Shown here: one piece after another, positions 1 to 8,600 of the stretch | Numbering within the stretch: position 1 is the stretch's first letter | Layout: each line of letters begins with the position of its first letter | Source: Candidatus Poribacteria bacterium | Lineage (GTDB): Bacteria > Poribacteria > WGA-4E > WGA-3G | Assembly (NCBI GenBank): GCA_028818995.1 | Contig: JAPPMR010000534.1 | Coordinates: 1 to 8,964 of the forward strand | Direction: 5' to 3' | DNA: 8,964 nucleotides | Program-made: the position numbers and the translations under genes | The notes under the pieces: model-generated | What the model was told of the DNA's origin: nothing | Database searches by the model: none | The model's input: the letters and a program-made list of their open reading frames with translations, nothing else

Positions 1-1202
1 CTTGCCAGCAGAGTGCCGCCCGCACTGAATACCACGCTCGTAACATAATCCTTATGTTCACCGAAAGTTTTGCGAACTGTGCCTGTCTGCACATCCCATA
101 GACGAATGGCGAAAGAATCATCTCCACCTGCAAGTGTTTTGTTATCTGGGCTGAACGCCACGCCCGCGATTGAAGACATATTCTGCCTTTTGAGAATTTG
201 GCGAAGTTCACCTGTCTGTGAATCCCATAAACGGATGGTGTCATCTTCCATCGCATTAGCAAGTGTTTTTCCATCTGAACTAAACGTTACATACACGGTA
301 TCGCTCAAATGTCCTGTGAGCGTTTTTTGTGGTTTCCCCGTCTGCACATCCCAAAAACGGATAGTAGAATCGAAACTCCCACTTGCGAGTGTTTTTCCAT
401 CTGGACTGAACGCCACGTTCAAGGCCCAGTGCGTATGCCCTATGAGGCTTCGGAGGTATTCACCTGTCTGTACATTCCACAGATGGATGATGCCGTCGTT
501 CATAGCACTTGCGAGCGTTTTACCATCCGGACTGAACGCAAATTCATTGACAAAATCCATTTGTTGTAATGGGAAAGTATGGCGAAGTTCACCTGTTTGT
601 GCATTCCATAGATAAATCGGGCTTTCAAAAGACCAACTCGCCAATGTCTTTGCATCCGCACTGAACGCCATTTTATAAATTTCCTGCGAATGCTCAAGGA
701 CGAAGGTTTTTCGGATTTCACCTGACTGCGTATCCCACACGCGGATGGTGTTATCCTTACCCGCGCTTGCGAGCGTTTTTCCATCCTGACTGAATACCAC
801 GCTCAAAATCTTGTCTGTATGCCCGACAAGAGTTTTTTGGACTGTGTCTGTTTGGGGATTCCACAGACGAATAGTGTTATCCGTACTCCCGCTTGCCAAT
901 GCTTTCCCATCTGGACTGAACACTACACCTGTCGTGCTATCCGTCCACCCTGTCATTGTCCGAAGATATGTGCCAGTACGTGCATCCCACAGGCGGATAG
1001 TGTTATCCTTACTCCCACTTGCGAGCGTTTTTCCATCCGGACTGAACGCCACGCTCAAGATCCGGGCTGTATGCCCCGTTAGCAGGTCAAGTTCTTGTCC
1101 GTTATGGGCATCATAGATCCATATCCCAACATAACTCGCAACCGCCAGACGCGTGCCATCCGGGGAATAAGCGATGTCATCTGCCCTGCCTTTGCCGATA
1201 CG
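1..1202 (-). repeat. Tandem ~126-129 bp DNA repeats encoding WD40 blades
   Basis: The coding DNA repeats with a period of 126-129 bases, one unit per WD40 blade. On the plus strand a recurring core is tttttccatcyggactgaac, seen for example near 406, 777 and 1027 with small changes. Nine full units and one partial unit are present. Some blades are nearly identical in protein (2, 3, 4, 7), while 5, 6 and 9 have diverged in the first strand and lack the GH dipeptide. Confidence 0.85.
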
Positions 1203-2162
1203 GGCTTTAGCACCTTCAGGCAAATTCCACCGAGTATAGTCCCGTTCCGCACTTAAAATTTGATTCGCTTTCTCTCCATTGTCATTATCCCTACCATCCG
1301 TATCAGAAAATTTCCCCGGTTGGTTTCGAACATCTGGTTTCACTTCAAAATTTTGCACAATAGATATATCAACGAGTTCAACCGTCATCTCAACTTGTGC
1401 ATCTAAACTATAAGGTTGCTGAAAACGCGCTAAGTATTGACTCCCTATACCAAGCATGAAAACAATCAAAACCGCACTTGAAGCCGCAATTGCCCACGGC
1501 ACAAGCGGTTTACTGCCAGAAGGCGCAGCGGGTTTGAGACGATCGATTTCTTGCATGATTTTCTCAGTGAGATGGGGTATGATTTGGTAATTCTCCAAAG
1601 CTTCTCTTATCATCGGTTCCTCCTTTTTTAAATGCTGTCGCGCACGGTAGAGCCGATTCTTAATCGAACTTACCGATACACCTAAAAACCTGCTTATCTC
1701 TTCATACGTCATTCCCCCGAGGTAGTAGAGTGTGATGACTGTCCGGTCACTTTCTTGCAACTTCGCAAGCAACTTCTTGACAACCTCCCGCTGCGCTTCT
1801 ACAGATGCTCGTTCGTTTTCCGCACTGACATAGCTGGAATAGTTTGCTTTTTCCAACTCTGTGTTACTTGTGCTTTCCAATGATTGAGTTGGTAAACGTT
1901 TCTTACTAAGCCACGTATGGCAGTGGTTCGCCGCTATCACATAAAGCCAACTTGCAAAAGATTGCGGTTCCTGTAACGTTGACAATTTTTTATATGCTTT
2001 CAGGAATGTTTCCTGTGTGATATCTTCTGCGATGTGGAAGTCTTGAACCTTCCTCCATGCAAGCGCGTGAACAGACTTCTGGTATTTTTTTACCAGATCG
2101 GAGAACGCAGTATCATCACCATCAAGGACACGTTGGATGAGTTCAACATCAGCATTTTTCAT
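1..2162 (-). CDS. ECF sigma factor - TM - WD40 propeller fusion (3' end off window)
   Basis: Open for 720 codons from ATG 2160-2162 to the left edge with no stop, so the C-terminus is missing. Sigma-2 lies at about residues 10-95 (DFHIAEDITQETFLKAY at 41-57 is the core-binding helix; WLSKKR follows). Sigma-4 is at about 125-180, with a helix-turn-helix around EEISRFLGVSVSSIKNRL. A hydrophobic helix at about 221-243 is preceded by basic residues, so the N-terminus should be cytoplasmic. WD40 blades of 42-43 residues start at about 321. Nine are complete and a tenth begins at 701, most with the SPDGKTLASGS and IRLWD signatures. The protein would bind RNA polymerase core and promoter DNA, while the propeller, predicted outside the membrane, would bind an unknown partner. 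The start is supported by SD AGAGGT and by agreement with both neighbouring paralogues (MKN/MQN). It may have its own promoter. Fold calls are firm; signal and regulon are unknown. Confidence 0.9.
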   Translation of the reverse strand, partial: MKNADVELIQRVLDGDDTAFSDLVKKYQKSVHALAWRKVQDFHIAEDITQETFLKAYKKLSTLQEPQSFASWLYVIAANHCHTWLSKKRLPTQSLESTSNTELEKANYSSYVSAENERASVEAQREVVKKLLAKLQESDRTVITLYYLGGMTYEEISRFLGVSVSSIKNRLYRARQHLKKEEPMIREALENYQIIPHLTEKIMQEIDRLKPAAPSGSKPLVPWAIAASSAVLIVFMLGIGSQYLARFQQPYSLDAQVEMTVELVDISIVQNFEVKPDVRNQPGKFSDTDGRDNDNGEKANQILSAERDYTRWNLPEGAKARIGKGRADDIAYSPDGTRLAVASYVGIWIYDAHNGQELDLLTGHTARILSVAFSPDGKTLASGSKDNTIRLWDARTGTYLRTMTGWTDSTTGVVFSPDGKALASGSTDNTIRLWNPQTDTVQKTLVGHTDKILSVVFSQDGKTLASAGKDNTIRVWDTQSGEIRKTFVLEHSQEIYKMAFSADAKTLASWSFESPIYLWNAQTGELRHTFPLQQMDFVNEFAFSPDGKTLASAMNDGIIHLWNVQTGEYLRSLIGHTHWALNVAFSPDGKTLASGSFDSTIRFWDVQTGKPQKTLTGHLSDTVYVTFSSDGKTLANAMEDDTIRLWDSQTGELRQILKRQNMSSIAGVAFSPDNKTLAGGDDSFAIRLWDVQTGTVRKTFGEHKDYVTSVVFSAGGTLLA

Positions 2163-2167
2163 TGAAT

Positions 2168-2173
2168 ACCTCT
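2168..2173 (-). promoter_or_regulatory. Ribosome binding site of the sigma/WD40 gene
   Basis: AGAGGT on the minus strand, five bases before the ATG at 2162. It supports the start that also matches the N-termini of the two paralogues. Confidence 0.6.
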
Positions 2174-2285
2174 GGAAAGGAAATTCATCATTCACATCAA
2201 TATATAATGACTCAATATGAAGCAAAAAAGTCTCATGATTCTTCTAAAAAAAGAGGCGCAATAGATACTGTGTGAATATAATATC

Positions 2286-2315
2286 ATTATCCACACTTTT
2301 TTCGTATTTTCGCAA
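2286..2315 (-). promoter_or_regulatory. Possible housekeeping-type promoter for the sigma/WD40 gene
   Basis: On the minus strand TTGCGA (2310-2315) is separated by 18 bases from GATAAT (2286-2291), a fair match to -35/-10 hexamers, about 124 bases before the ATG. The spacer 2163-2430 has no CGT on the minus strand, so the CGTC -10 of the other two genes is absent. An imperfect dyad (GTGTG 2270-2274 / CACAC 2292-2296) spans the -10 and could be an operator. The region is AT-rich, so a chance match is possible. Confidence 0.3.
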
Positions 2316-2388
2316 ACTCTAACTTTTCAGAGGTTACAATATTTGATAAGGTGTTTTAGTTGGATTAAGTTTCGTCTTGAAAGGAAAG

Positions 2389-2418
2389 AAGTCAAAATAG
2401 GCGGTATTCAACACCGCC
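2389..2418 (-). terminator. Intrinsic terminator-like hairpin after the second sigma/Asp-box gene
   Basis: Twelve bases after the stop codon, the minus-strand RNA can form GGCGGU(GU)...(AU)ACCGCC at 2400-2418. The stem is about 8 bp including one GU pair, with a 3-base loop, followed by UAUUUUGACUU. The U-tract is interrupted, so termination may be partial. The same GGGCGGTG start occurs in the hairpin after the upstream paralogue. Confidence 0.6.
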
Positions 2419-2430
2419 CAAGGAAGGATA

Positions 2431-5400
2431 TTATTCTTCAAGAGTAAAATGAAGCATGCCTTTGTTTTGTGTGCCTACGTATAATCTGTTCCCATCAACA
2501 GCAAGAGAAGTTACGCCATCCGGAATCTCTGAAATAATCTGTTCCCATACACCGCTTTCCAAACGATAGATACCTGTCCCTTTGGTAACGCCATAAACCG
2601 TTGTGCCATCAGCAGCCAAGCGTTCCATAACAAGATTCGTTCTCTCTGCGTCGGTGATTGCACGCCAATTTATTCCATTATCAGACGCTGTTACACCTGC
2701 GTCTGTTGCTACATACACCGTGGAACCCGAAAATACAATCTCTTTGAAAGTTTCAATAGGAAATGGCAGCGCTGCGGTAAGATCGATCCAACTCCGATTA
2801 TTTCCTTTATCATAAGATACAACGAGATGACCATCTCGTTTTCCGACGTAGACAGTATCCCCTGAAACAGCAAGTTTGAGCTCTCTTTCTATTATTTTCC
2901 GAGACAATCTAACGGTCTCTTCTTGTCCGGTGTCGTACCATTCAGTATTGCCAGGTTCCCATCGGAGGAGTTTAAAGTTGTATTCCAAATAAAACGTATC
3001 GCCACTGACTGCAAACGGTCCCCTTAACCCAGATTCAAAAAGAGGGTCTTGGTATAATCGACGAAAGCTTACGTGTAAAGAACTCACTTGAGCCAACTGT
3101 TTAAAGAACTGGTTTGCACCTACAGAACTTTTTTGCAACTCTTCAAAGTAGAACTTATCTGATCCTTTAGCAGGTTTTCGATAATGCAGTAGGTTGTATA
3201 GTGACGATGATCTAAAGACTGGCATGCCTTTAATTGGTACTAACGTATTGCGATCCTCAGAAATTCGATACAGACTCATGAGGGCATCGCTGGTAGGTCC
3301 TCGACTTTTTGCATATAGCACGCCATCAGACTCTGCTATCCGAGTAAAAGAAGGTATATGTTCTTGAATTTGTATTTCTGGGTTCACCACACGCCAAGAT
3401 TTTCCCTTATCACTGGATTTAAACACCCACTTTTCTTCCACACTTCCAGAGAACATCGCATAGATGTAGTTAAATGTGTTTTGTTCTTTATTCGTCTTGA
3501 CACAGATTAGGTCCATAATACTGCCCTTCATCCCAGTATTAAACCATGTCCACGATAAGCCTCCATCAATTGAGCGGTAAATTCCAGAATATCCATGTAA
3601 ATAAAATGTGTTTTCATTTAATGCTACTGCATTATGAACACTCTCAGGCATCACAGAAATATTGGTAGTTTTCTCAAGTGACCATGTGTTGCCGTTGTCA
3701 ATTGAGCGAATCATCGCAGCGCCCCTTGAACCTATTACTAATAATGTGTTTTTTACTGCAACAAGCGTTGCATGAGGTTCCTTATCAAACGGTTCAGGCC
3801 CCATAATAGGCAATGCGTTCGTTGGTGTAATATCTGTCCATGACTGTCCTTTATCAGTTGATCGGAAAAGCCACCAGGTCCGTCCGTGTGGTCCAACATT
3901 TTTCCAATCCCATGTTGTCAGGGCATACAGATTGTTTTCAGTTCCCGTAAACGAAACAATTGCTTTCGCTTCAGGTATCGGAAATTGCAAACGTTGCCAA
4001 CTACCGGCGTCCAAGTGATATAGCCCTGTGCTCGTTGCAGCAAATAGCGTGTTTTGAATTACCTTCAATGTGCTCACTTCCCCTGTCAATCTCTTGTCAA
4101 CAACATTCCACGTCTTTCCAATATCCTCAGATACGAAAATCTCATTTTCAAGAGCAAGATAAAACGTGTCATTCATCTCCTCAAATCCGACAACCCATCC
4201 TGCTGGACATCTACCAAATGAATCCCAGGTTTCTCCATCATCCATTGAACCATATAGTTCATTGGAGAATTGACGACCATCAAGAGTGAGAACAATATAG
4301 ATCATATCGTTTGACTTCGCCATAGAGACTGTATCATACAGAGTATCTGGTAGTAGTGAACTAATATCACATACAGGTTGCCATTCAGTTCCATCAACTG
4401 GTAGTTTATACAGTATATCTTCCCAGCCTTCATCATATACAATATAGATTTCTCCCTCGGGTGTAGGGAATAGTGTCATCAAATGCCCTGAGTCTACTGG
4501 ACTGTTTTCCTGAACCCACTGCTGCTTCGGGGCAGAAACGCCTTCTTCATCCGACCGTGCAGCAGCTAACAAAACTTCATCAGGTCTTTTGCCATTACTC
4601 TCGTTTTCACCGATTACATTCAGATTCCCAAACTCACGACGTACATCTGGTTTCGCGTCTACATTTAGCACAATAGGGGCATCAACAAGTTCAACTGCCA
4701 TCTCAGCTTGTGCATCCAAACTATAGGGACGTTGAAAACGCGCTAAATGTTGGCTACCTATACCAAGCATTAACACAATCAAAACTACACTTGATGCAGC
4801 GGCTATCCATGGCACAAGCGGTTTGCTGACGGAAGACGTAGGTTTAAGTCGTGCGACTTCTCGCATGATATTATCAGTCAAGTTTGGTGAAATTTGGAAA
4901 TGGTCAAGTGCTTCTCTAATCATTGTTTCCTCCTTTTGTAGCCGTTGTCGGGCACGCCTTAGACGGCTTTTAATAGTGCTTCCTGATACGCCTAAAAATC
5001 GACTAATCTCTTCAATCGTCATCTCACCAAGGTAATGGAGTGTCATCACCGTGCGTTCACTCTCTTTCAACTTCTCAAGCAGCTTTTTGACCACTTCACG
5101 TTGTGTCTCAGCAGCAGTTGTTGCACGCTCTTTTACGACATGTTGTGAATAAGCATCTTTCGGTGTCATCGTAGTCTCTGCGTCCTCCAACGGTTGCGTC
5201 TGTATCCGTTTTTTACGGAGCCACGTGTTGCATAGGTTTGTCGTAATCACATAGAGCCACCCAGGAAACTGATTCGGATCTTTCAGCGTGTGAAGTCTCT
5301 GATACACTTTCAAGAAAGCGTCTTGGGTAATGTCCTCAGCGATGTGGAAATCCCCAACTTTTCGCCAGGCTAATGTCTGAACCGGTTTTTGATACTTTTT

Positions 5401-5472
5401 CAGAAGTTCAGCAAAAGCGGTTTCATCGCCATCGAGAATTCGTTGAATGAGTGAAACATTATCGTTTTGCAT
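2431..5472 (-). CDS. ECF sigma factor - TM - Asp-box (BNR-like) propeller fusion, copy 2
   Basis: A 1013-residue protein, far longer than a typical ~180-200 residue ECF factor. Sigma-2 is at about 10-95 (DFHIAEDITQDAFLKVYQRL; WLRKKR). Sigma-4 is at about 125-180 (EEISRFLGVSGSTIKSRLRRA). A shared linker (ISPNLTDNIMREV, 195-207) is followed by one hydrophobic helix at about 220-240. Next comes a conserved outer segment (PYSLDAQAEMAVELVDAPIV, 249-268). From about 330 onward beta-strand-rich sequence carries Asp boxes of type S-x-D-x-G-x-(T/S)-W at 409, 448, 538, 590, 634, 686, 886 (variant) and 929. Asp-box propellers occur in sialidases, sortilins and Ycf48-like proteins; here they probably bind rather than cleave. 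A candidate ECF promoter and SD GGAGA precede the gene and a hairpin follows it. Its last ~98 residues match the upstream paralogue at about 73 positions by hand alignment. The ligand and target genes are unknown. Confidence 0.92.
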   Translation of the reverse strand: MQNDNVSLIQRILDGDETAFAELLKKYQKPVQTLAWRKVGDFHIAEDITQDAFLKVYQRLHTLKDPNQFPGWLYVITTNLCNTWLRKKRIQTQPLEDAETTMTPKDAYSQHVVKERATTAAETQREVVKKLLEKLKESERTVMTLHYLGEMTIEEISRFLGVSGSTIKSRLRRARQRLQKEETMIREALDHFQISPNLTDNIMREVARLKPTSSVSKPLVPWIAAASSVVLIVLMLGIGSQHLARFQRPYSLDAQAEMAVELVDAPIVLNVDAKPDVRREFGNLNVIGENESNGKRPDEVLLAAARSDEEGVSAPKQQWVQENSPVDSGHLMTLFPTPEGEIYIVYDEGWEDILYKLPVDGTEWQPVCDISSLLPDTLYDTVSMAKSNDMIYIVLTLDGRQFSNELYGSMDDGETWDSFGRCPAGWVVGFEEMNDTFYLALENEIFVSEDIGKTWNVVDKRLTGEVSTLKVIQNTLFAATSTGLYHLDAGSWQRLQFPIPEAKAIVSFTGTENNLYALTTWDWKNVGPHGRTWWLFRSTDKGQSWTDITPTNALPIMGPEPFDKEPHATLVAVKNTLLVIGSRGAAMIRSIDNGNTWSLEKTTNISVMPESVHNAVALNENTFYLHGYSGIYRSIDGGLSWTWFNTGMKGSIMDLICVKTNKEQNTFNYIYAMFSGSVEEKWVFKSSDKGKSWRVVNPEIQIQEHIPSFTRIAESDGVLYAKSRGPTSDALMSLYRISEDRNTLVPIKGMPVFRSSSLYNLLHYRKPAKGSDKFYFEELQKSSVGANQFFKQLAQVSSLHVSFRRLYQDPLFESGLRGPFAVSGDTFYLEYNFKLLRWEPGNTEWYDTGQEETVRLSRKIIERELKLAVSGDTVYVGKRDGHLVVSYDKGNNRSWIDLTAALPFPIETFKEIVFSGSTVYVATDAGVTASDNGINWRAITDAERTNLVMERLAADGTTVYGVTKGTGIYRLESGVWEQIISEIPDGVTSLAVDGNRLYVGTQNKGMLHFTLEE

Positions 5473-5478
5473 CAGGCA

Positions 5479-5484
5479 TCTCCA
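5479..5484 (-). promoter_or_regulatory. Ribosome binding site of sigma/Asp-box copy 2
   Basis: TGGAGA on the minus strand, six bases before the ATG at 5472, supporting the MQN start shared in register with the paralogues. Confidence 0.6.
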
Positions 5485-5522
5485 GAGAGTGATAGTTGAT
5501 TAATAACACATCAAACTATAGT

Positions 5523-5549
5523 GACGCAAGTTAGGGGTAAAACGGTTGC
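5523..5549 (-). promoter_or_regulatory. Candidate ECF-sigma promoter of copy 2
   Basis: On the minus strand GCAACC (5544-5549), 17 bases, then CGTC (5523-5526). This resembles the AAC-type -35 and CGTC -10 recognised by many ECF factors. The spacer begins GTTTT, and a T-run (TTTTTTGC) lies upstream. The same arrangement with the same spacing precedes copy 3, while the leader sequences between -10 and ATG differ in length (50 against 91 bases). This points to selection on the motif, although simple duplication could also explain part of it. Confidence 0.6.
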
Positions 5550-5598
5550 TTAATTCTGCAAAAAAGAGGGAATTTTGAAGGAAGATAGTGGTAGGAAA

Positions 5599-5619
5599 GG
5601 GCAGCATTTAGCACCGCCC
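5599..5619 (-). terminator. Terminator-like hairpin after sigma/Asp-box copy 3
   Basis: Twelve bases after the stop codon the minus-strand RNA can pair GGGCGGUG with UGCUGCCC using several GU pairs, followed by only UUUCC. It is the counterpart of the hairpin after copy 2 but weaker. A second stem, GCCCA-TTATC-TGGGC (5616-5630), competes for the same GGGC bases. Read-through into copy 2 is therefore plausible. Confidence 0.4.
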
Positions 5620-5631
5620 AGATAATGGGCA

Positions 5632-8600
5632 TTACTCTTCAAGATTATAATGAAGCATGCCGCGATTTTGCGTGCCTACGTATAATGTGTTCCCATCAGC
5701 AGCAAGAGAAATAACGTTATCAGGTATCTTTGGGACAACCTGTTCCCAAGTGCCGCTTTCCAAGCGGTAGATCCCTGTTTCCTTAGTAACACCGTAAACC
5801 TTTGTGCCATCAACAGCCAAACGTTCCATAATGAGGTGTGTTCCTACTGCATCGGTGATCGCATGCCAATGTTTTCCTGCATCTGATGCAGCGACACCTA
5901 CGTCCGTTGCCACATATACCGTAGAACCCGCAAACACGATATCTTTGAAGGCTTGAATAGGTGTAGAAAATATAAAGTCCAAAGGGATATCTTTCCAATT
6001 ATGTCCTGCATCTAATGATTGAACAAGGCGTCCATCCCGTTTACCGAAGTAGACAGTATCTCCTGAAACAGCAAGTTTGGGAGCTTTCCCTGCTATGTCT
6101 AAAGTTAATTCAACGGTTTCTTCCACACCGGTGCCGTGCCATTCAGTATCACCGGGTTTCCATCGGAAAAGTTTATAATTGTATTCCATATAGAATGTGT
6201 CACCACTGACAGCAAACGGACTACGCTGGGCGACTCTAAAAAGTTTAAACCGATTTTCTTGGTCGGTTTGTGTCAACTGTTTGAGAAGCTGGGTTGCGCC
6301 AGGAATCTCCTCTTGCATCTGTTCAAGGACCGATTTATCTGAAATGTTAAATCGGTTATCCAATATTTCGTCCGACTTAATATATGATACCAGTGAGTCG
6401 AAGATGGGCATGCCTTGAATCGGAACAAGCATATTACCGTCTGTAGATACGCGATATATGTGTGTTTTGCTTCTGTGAAAAGACCCACCACCCCTTGCGT
6501 AGAGAACACCATCAGATTTGAAAATATGCGTAATATCTGGTGGTTTTTCTCTATCGGGGTCCGTCATCGGAATTTCTATTTGAACAGCATCCCAAGACTT
6601 GCCTTCATCGGAAGTTTTTGCGATCCTTCCTTCATATTTCGCATAGAGCGTTGGAGGTGTGTCATGCTTTTTATCGTTTCTTTTATACGCGATTAAAGCC
6701 TCTATTTTGCTCTTGTCCATAGTGATATTAACTTGACTCCACGATTTACCACTATCAGTGGAACGATGCAGTCCGTTTCTCCCACTAACATAAAAAACAC
6801 CTTCGTTTACTGCTGCTGCCTTAAAGTTTATATCAGGATGGGTTAAAGGAGTAGGGCCCGATAATTGTGATGTAAGCCATGTGTTTCCACTATCGGGAGA
6901 GCTAACCATACCATGTTCCATCGCCAGAAGTGTATCACCAACTGCAATAAGCTGAAGACGAGGCGGCAACCCTTTTACGGGCCAAGCGTTTGTTGGCGTA
7001 ATATCATCCCAAGACTCGCCGAGGTCAGTTGATCGGAATATCCACCAACCACGTTCCTGCCCTTGAGATACTTTACCGGAATCTAACACATCATCACTCG
7101 CCTCTGCCACAACATATAGTTTCTCTTCAGTCGCTGCAACTGAACGAACTTTTCCAACAGACACTGGAAATTCCAAACGTTGCCAGTTGTCATCGGTAAA
7201 GCGGTAGAGGGCATATCTTGTCCTTGCAAACAACGTGTCCTGTATATTGACAATTGAAGCAATGAATCTATCTATCTGACCGTTTATTGCCTTCCATGTC
7301 TTGCCTTTATCTTCAGAACGAAGAACATCGTTACCTATATAAAAGAGCATATAAAAAGCTTGTCTTGTTACCACCAATTCTAAAGGATACCAACGATCTC
7401 TTGGCCATGAGTGAACTAAATCCCACGTTTTGCCATCATCCTTTGAAGCAAAGAGGTCTGTAGACAGAATCAAATAGAGTGTATTGCCCCACTTTTTCAT
7501 AACTGCCTCACCCTCATAATCAGTATCCAGTAAATTAGTATCAAAGATATGTCGCCATCCTTTCCCATCGGTTTCCAATTTATAGATATTCCTATCAGCC
7601 AAAGCGTAAACTTCACCCTCTGGTGTTGCAAGCAAGCTAATCACCTCGCTTCCTCTGATGGGTTCAGACTGAATCCACTGTTGTTTGGCGGCAGCAATAT
7701 CTTCTCCTTCTGACTGGGCGGCAGCCAATAAAACCGCATCAGGTTTTTGACCATTATTATCAGTTTTATTGAGTGCATTTGCATTCGCAAGTTGATTTCG
7801 GATATTTGGTTTTACTTCAAGATTAAAGAAAATAGGTGCATCAACGAGTTCAACCATCCTTTCAGCATGAGCATCTAAACTATAGGGGTTCTGAAAATGT
7901 GTTAAGTATTGGCTGCCTATGCCGAGCATCAACATAATCAAAACTGCACTTGATGCAGCAACTGCCCACGGCACCAAAGGTTTACTGACAGAAGGGGCAG
8001 CAGGTTTTAGACGATTGACCTCTCGCATAATATTATCAGTTAGGTTTGGTGAAATTTGAAAGTTGCTAATTGCTTCTCGGATCATCGGTTCCTCCTTTTT
8101 CAAACGGTTGCGCGCACGACGGAGTCTACTTTTAATTGTGTTTGCGGATACACCTAAAAACTCACTCATTCTTTCACACGTCATGTCGCCGAAGTAATGA
8201 AGCGTAATGACGGTGCGCTCACTCTCTGGCAGTGTGGCGAGAAGATTTTTGACGATTTGGCGTTGTGCCTCAACGGTTACTTTTGCTTCTTCTTCCACGA
8301 CATAGCGGGAATATGCCTCTGGCTCTATCTCTTCACTATCTATTTCCTCCAATGATTCGATCTGTATACGCTTTTTTCGTAGCCAAGCTTGGCAGCAGCG
8401 TGTCGCGATCACATAGAGCCATCCGGCAAGACGATGCGGTTTTTTCAACGTTGCGAGTTTTTGGTATGCTTTCAGGAAGGTGTCCTGTGTAATTTCTTCA
8501 GCAATGTGAAAATCACCGATTTTCCGCCAAGCGAGTGCATGCACCTGCTTTTGGTATTTTTCAACAAGCGTAGAAAAAGCGGCTTCATCACCTTCAAGGA

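Noticed and set aside
70..1116. Plus-strand open frames (70-615, 309-569, 811-1116) with repeated Cys/His-rich peptides
   Set aside because: They are antisense shadows of the WD40 repeats; their internal repetition simply mirrors the 126-base period, and the minus-strand frame is open for the whole 2162 bases.
1..1202. Regularly spaced repeats as a CRISPR array
   Set aside because: The period is 126-129 bases, the units vary, and they translate cleanly into WD40 blades.
2352..2376. Plus-strand CGTC (2373-2376) as an antisense ECF promoter
   Set aside because: No AACC-like -35 is found at the proper distance upstream, and transcription would run into the 3' end of copy 2.
2163..2430. Small gene in the spacer before the WD40 gene
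   Set aside because: No open frame with a start, ribosome site and reasonable length was seen on either strand; the stretch is AT-rich and regulatory in character.
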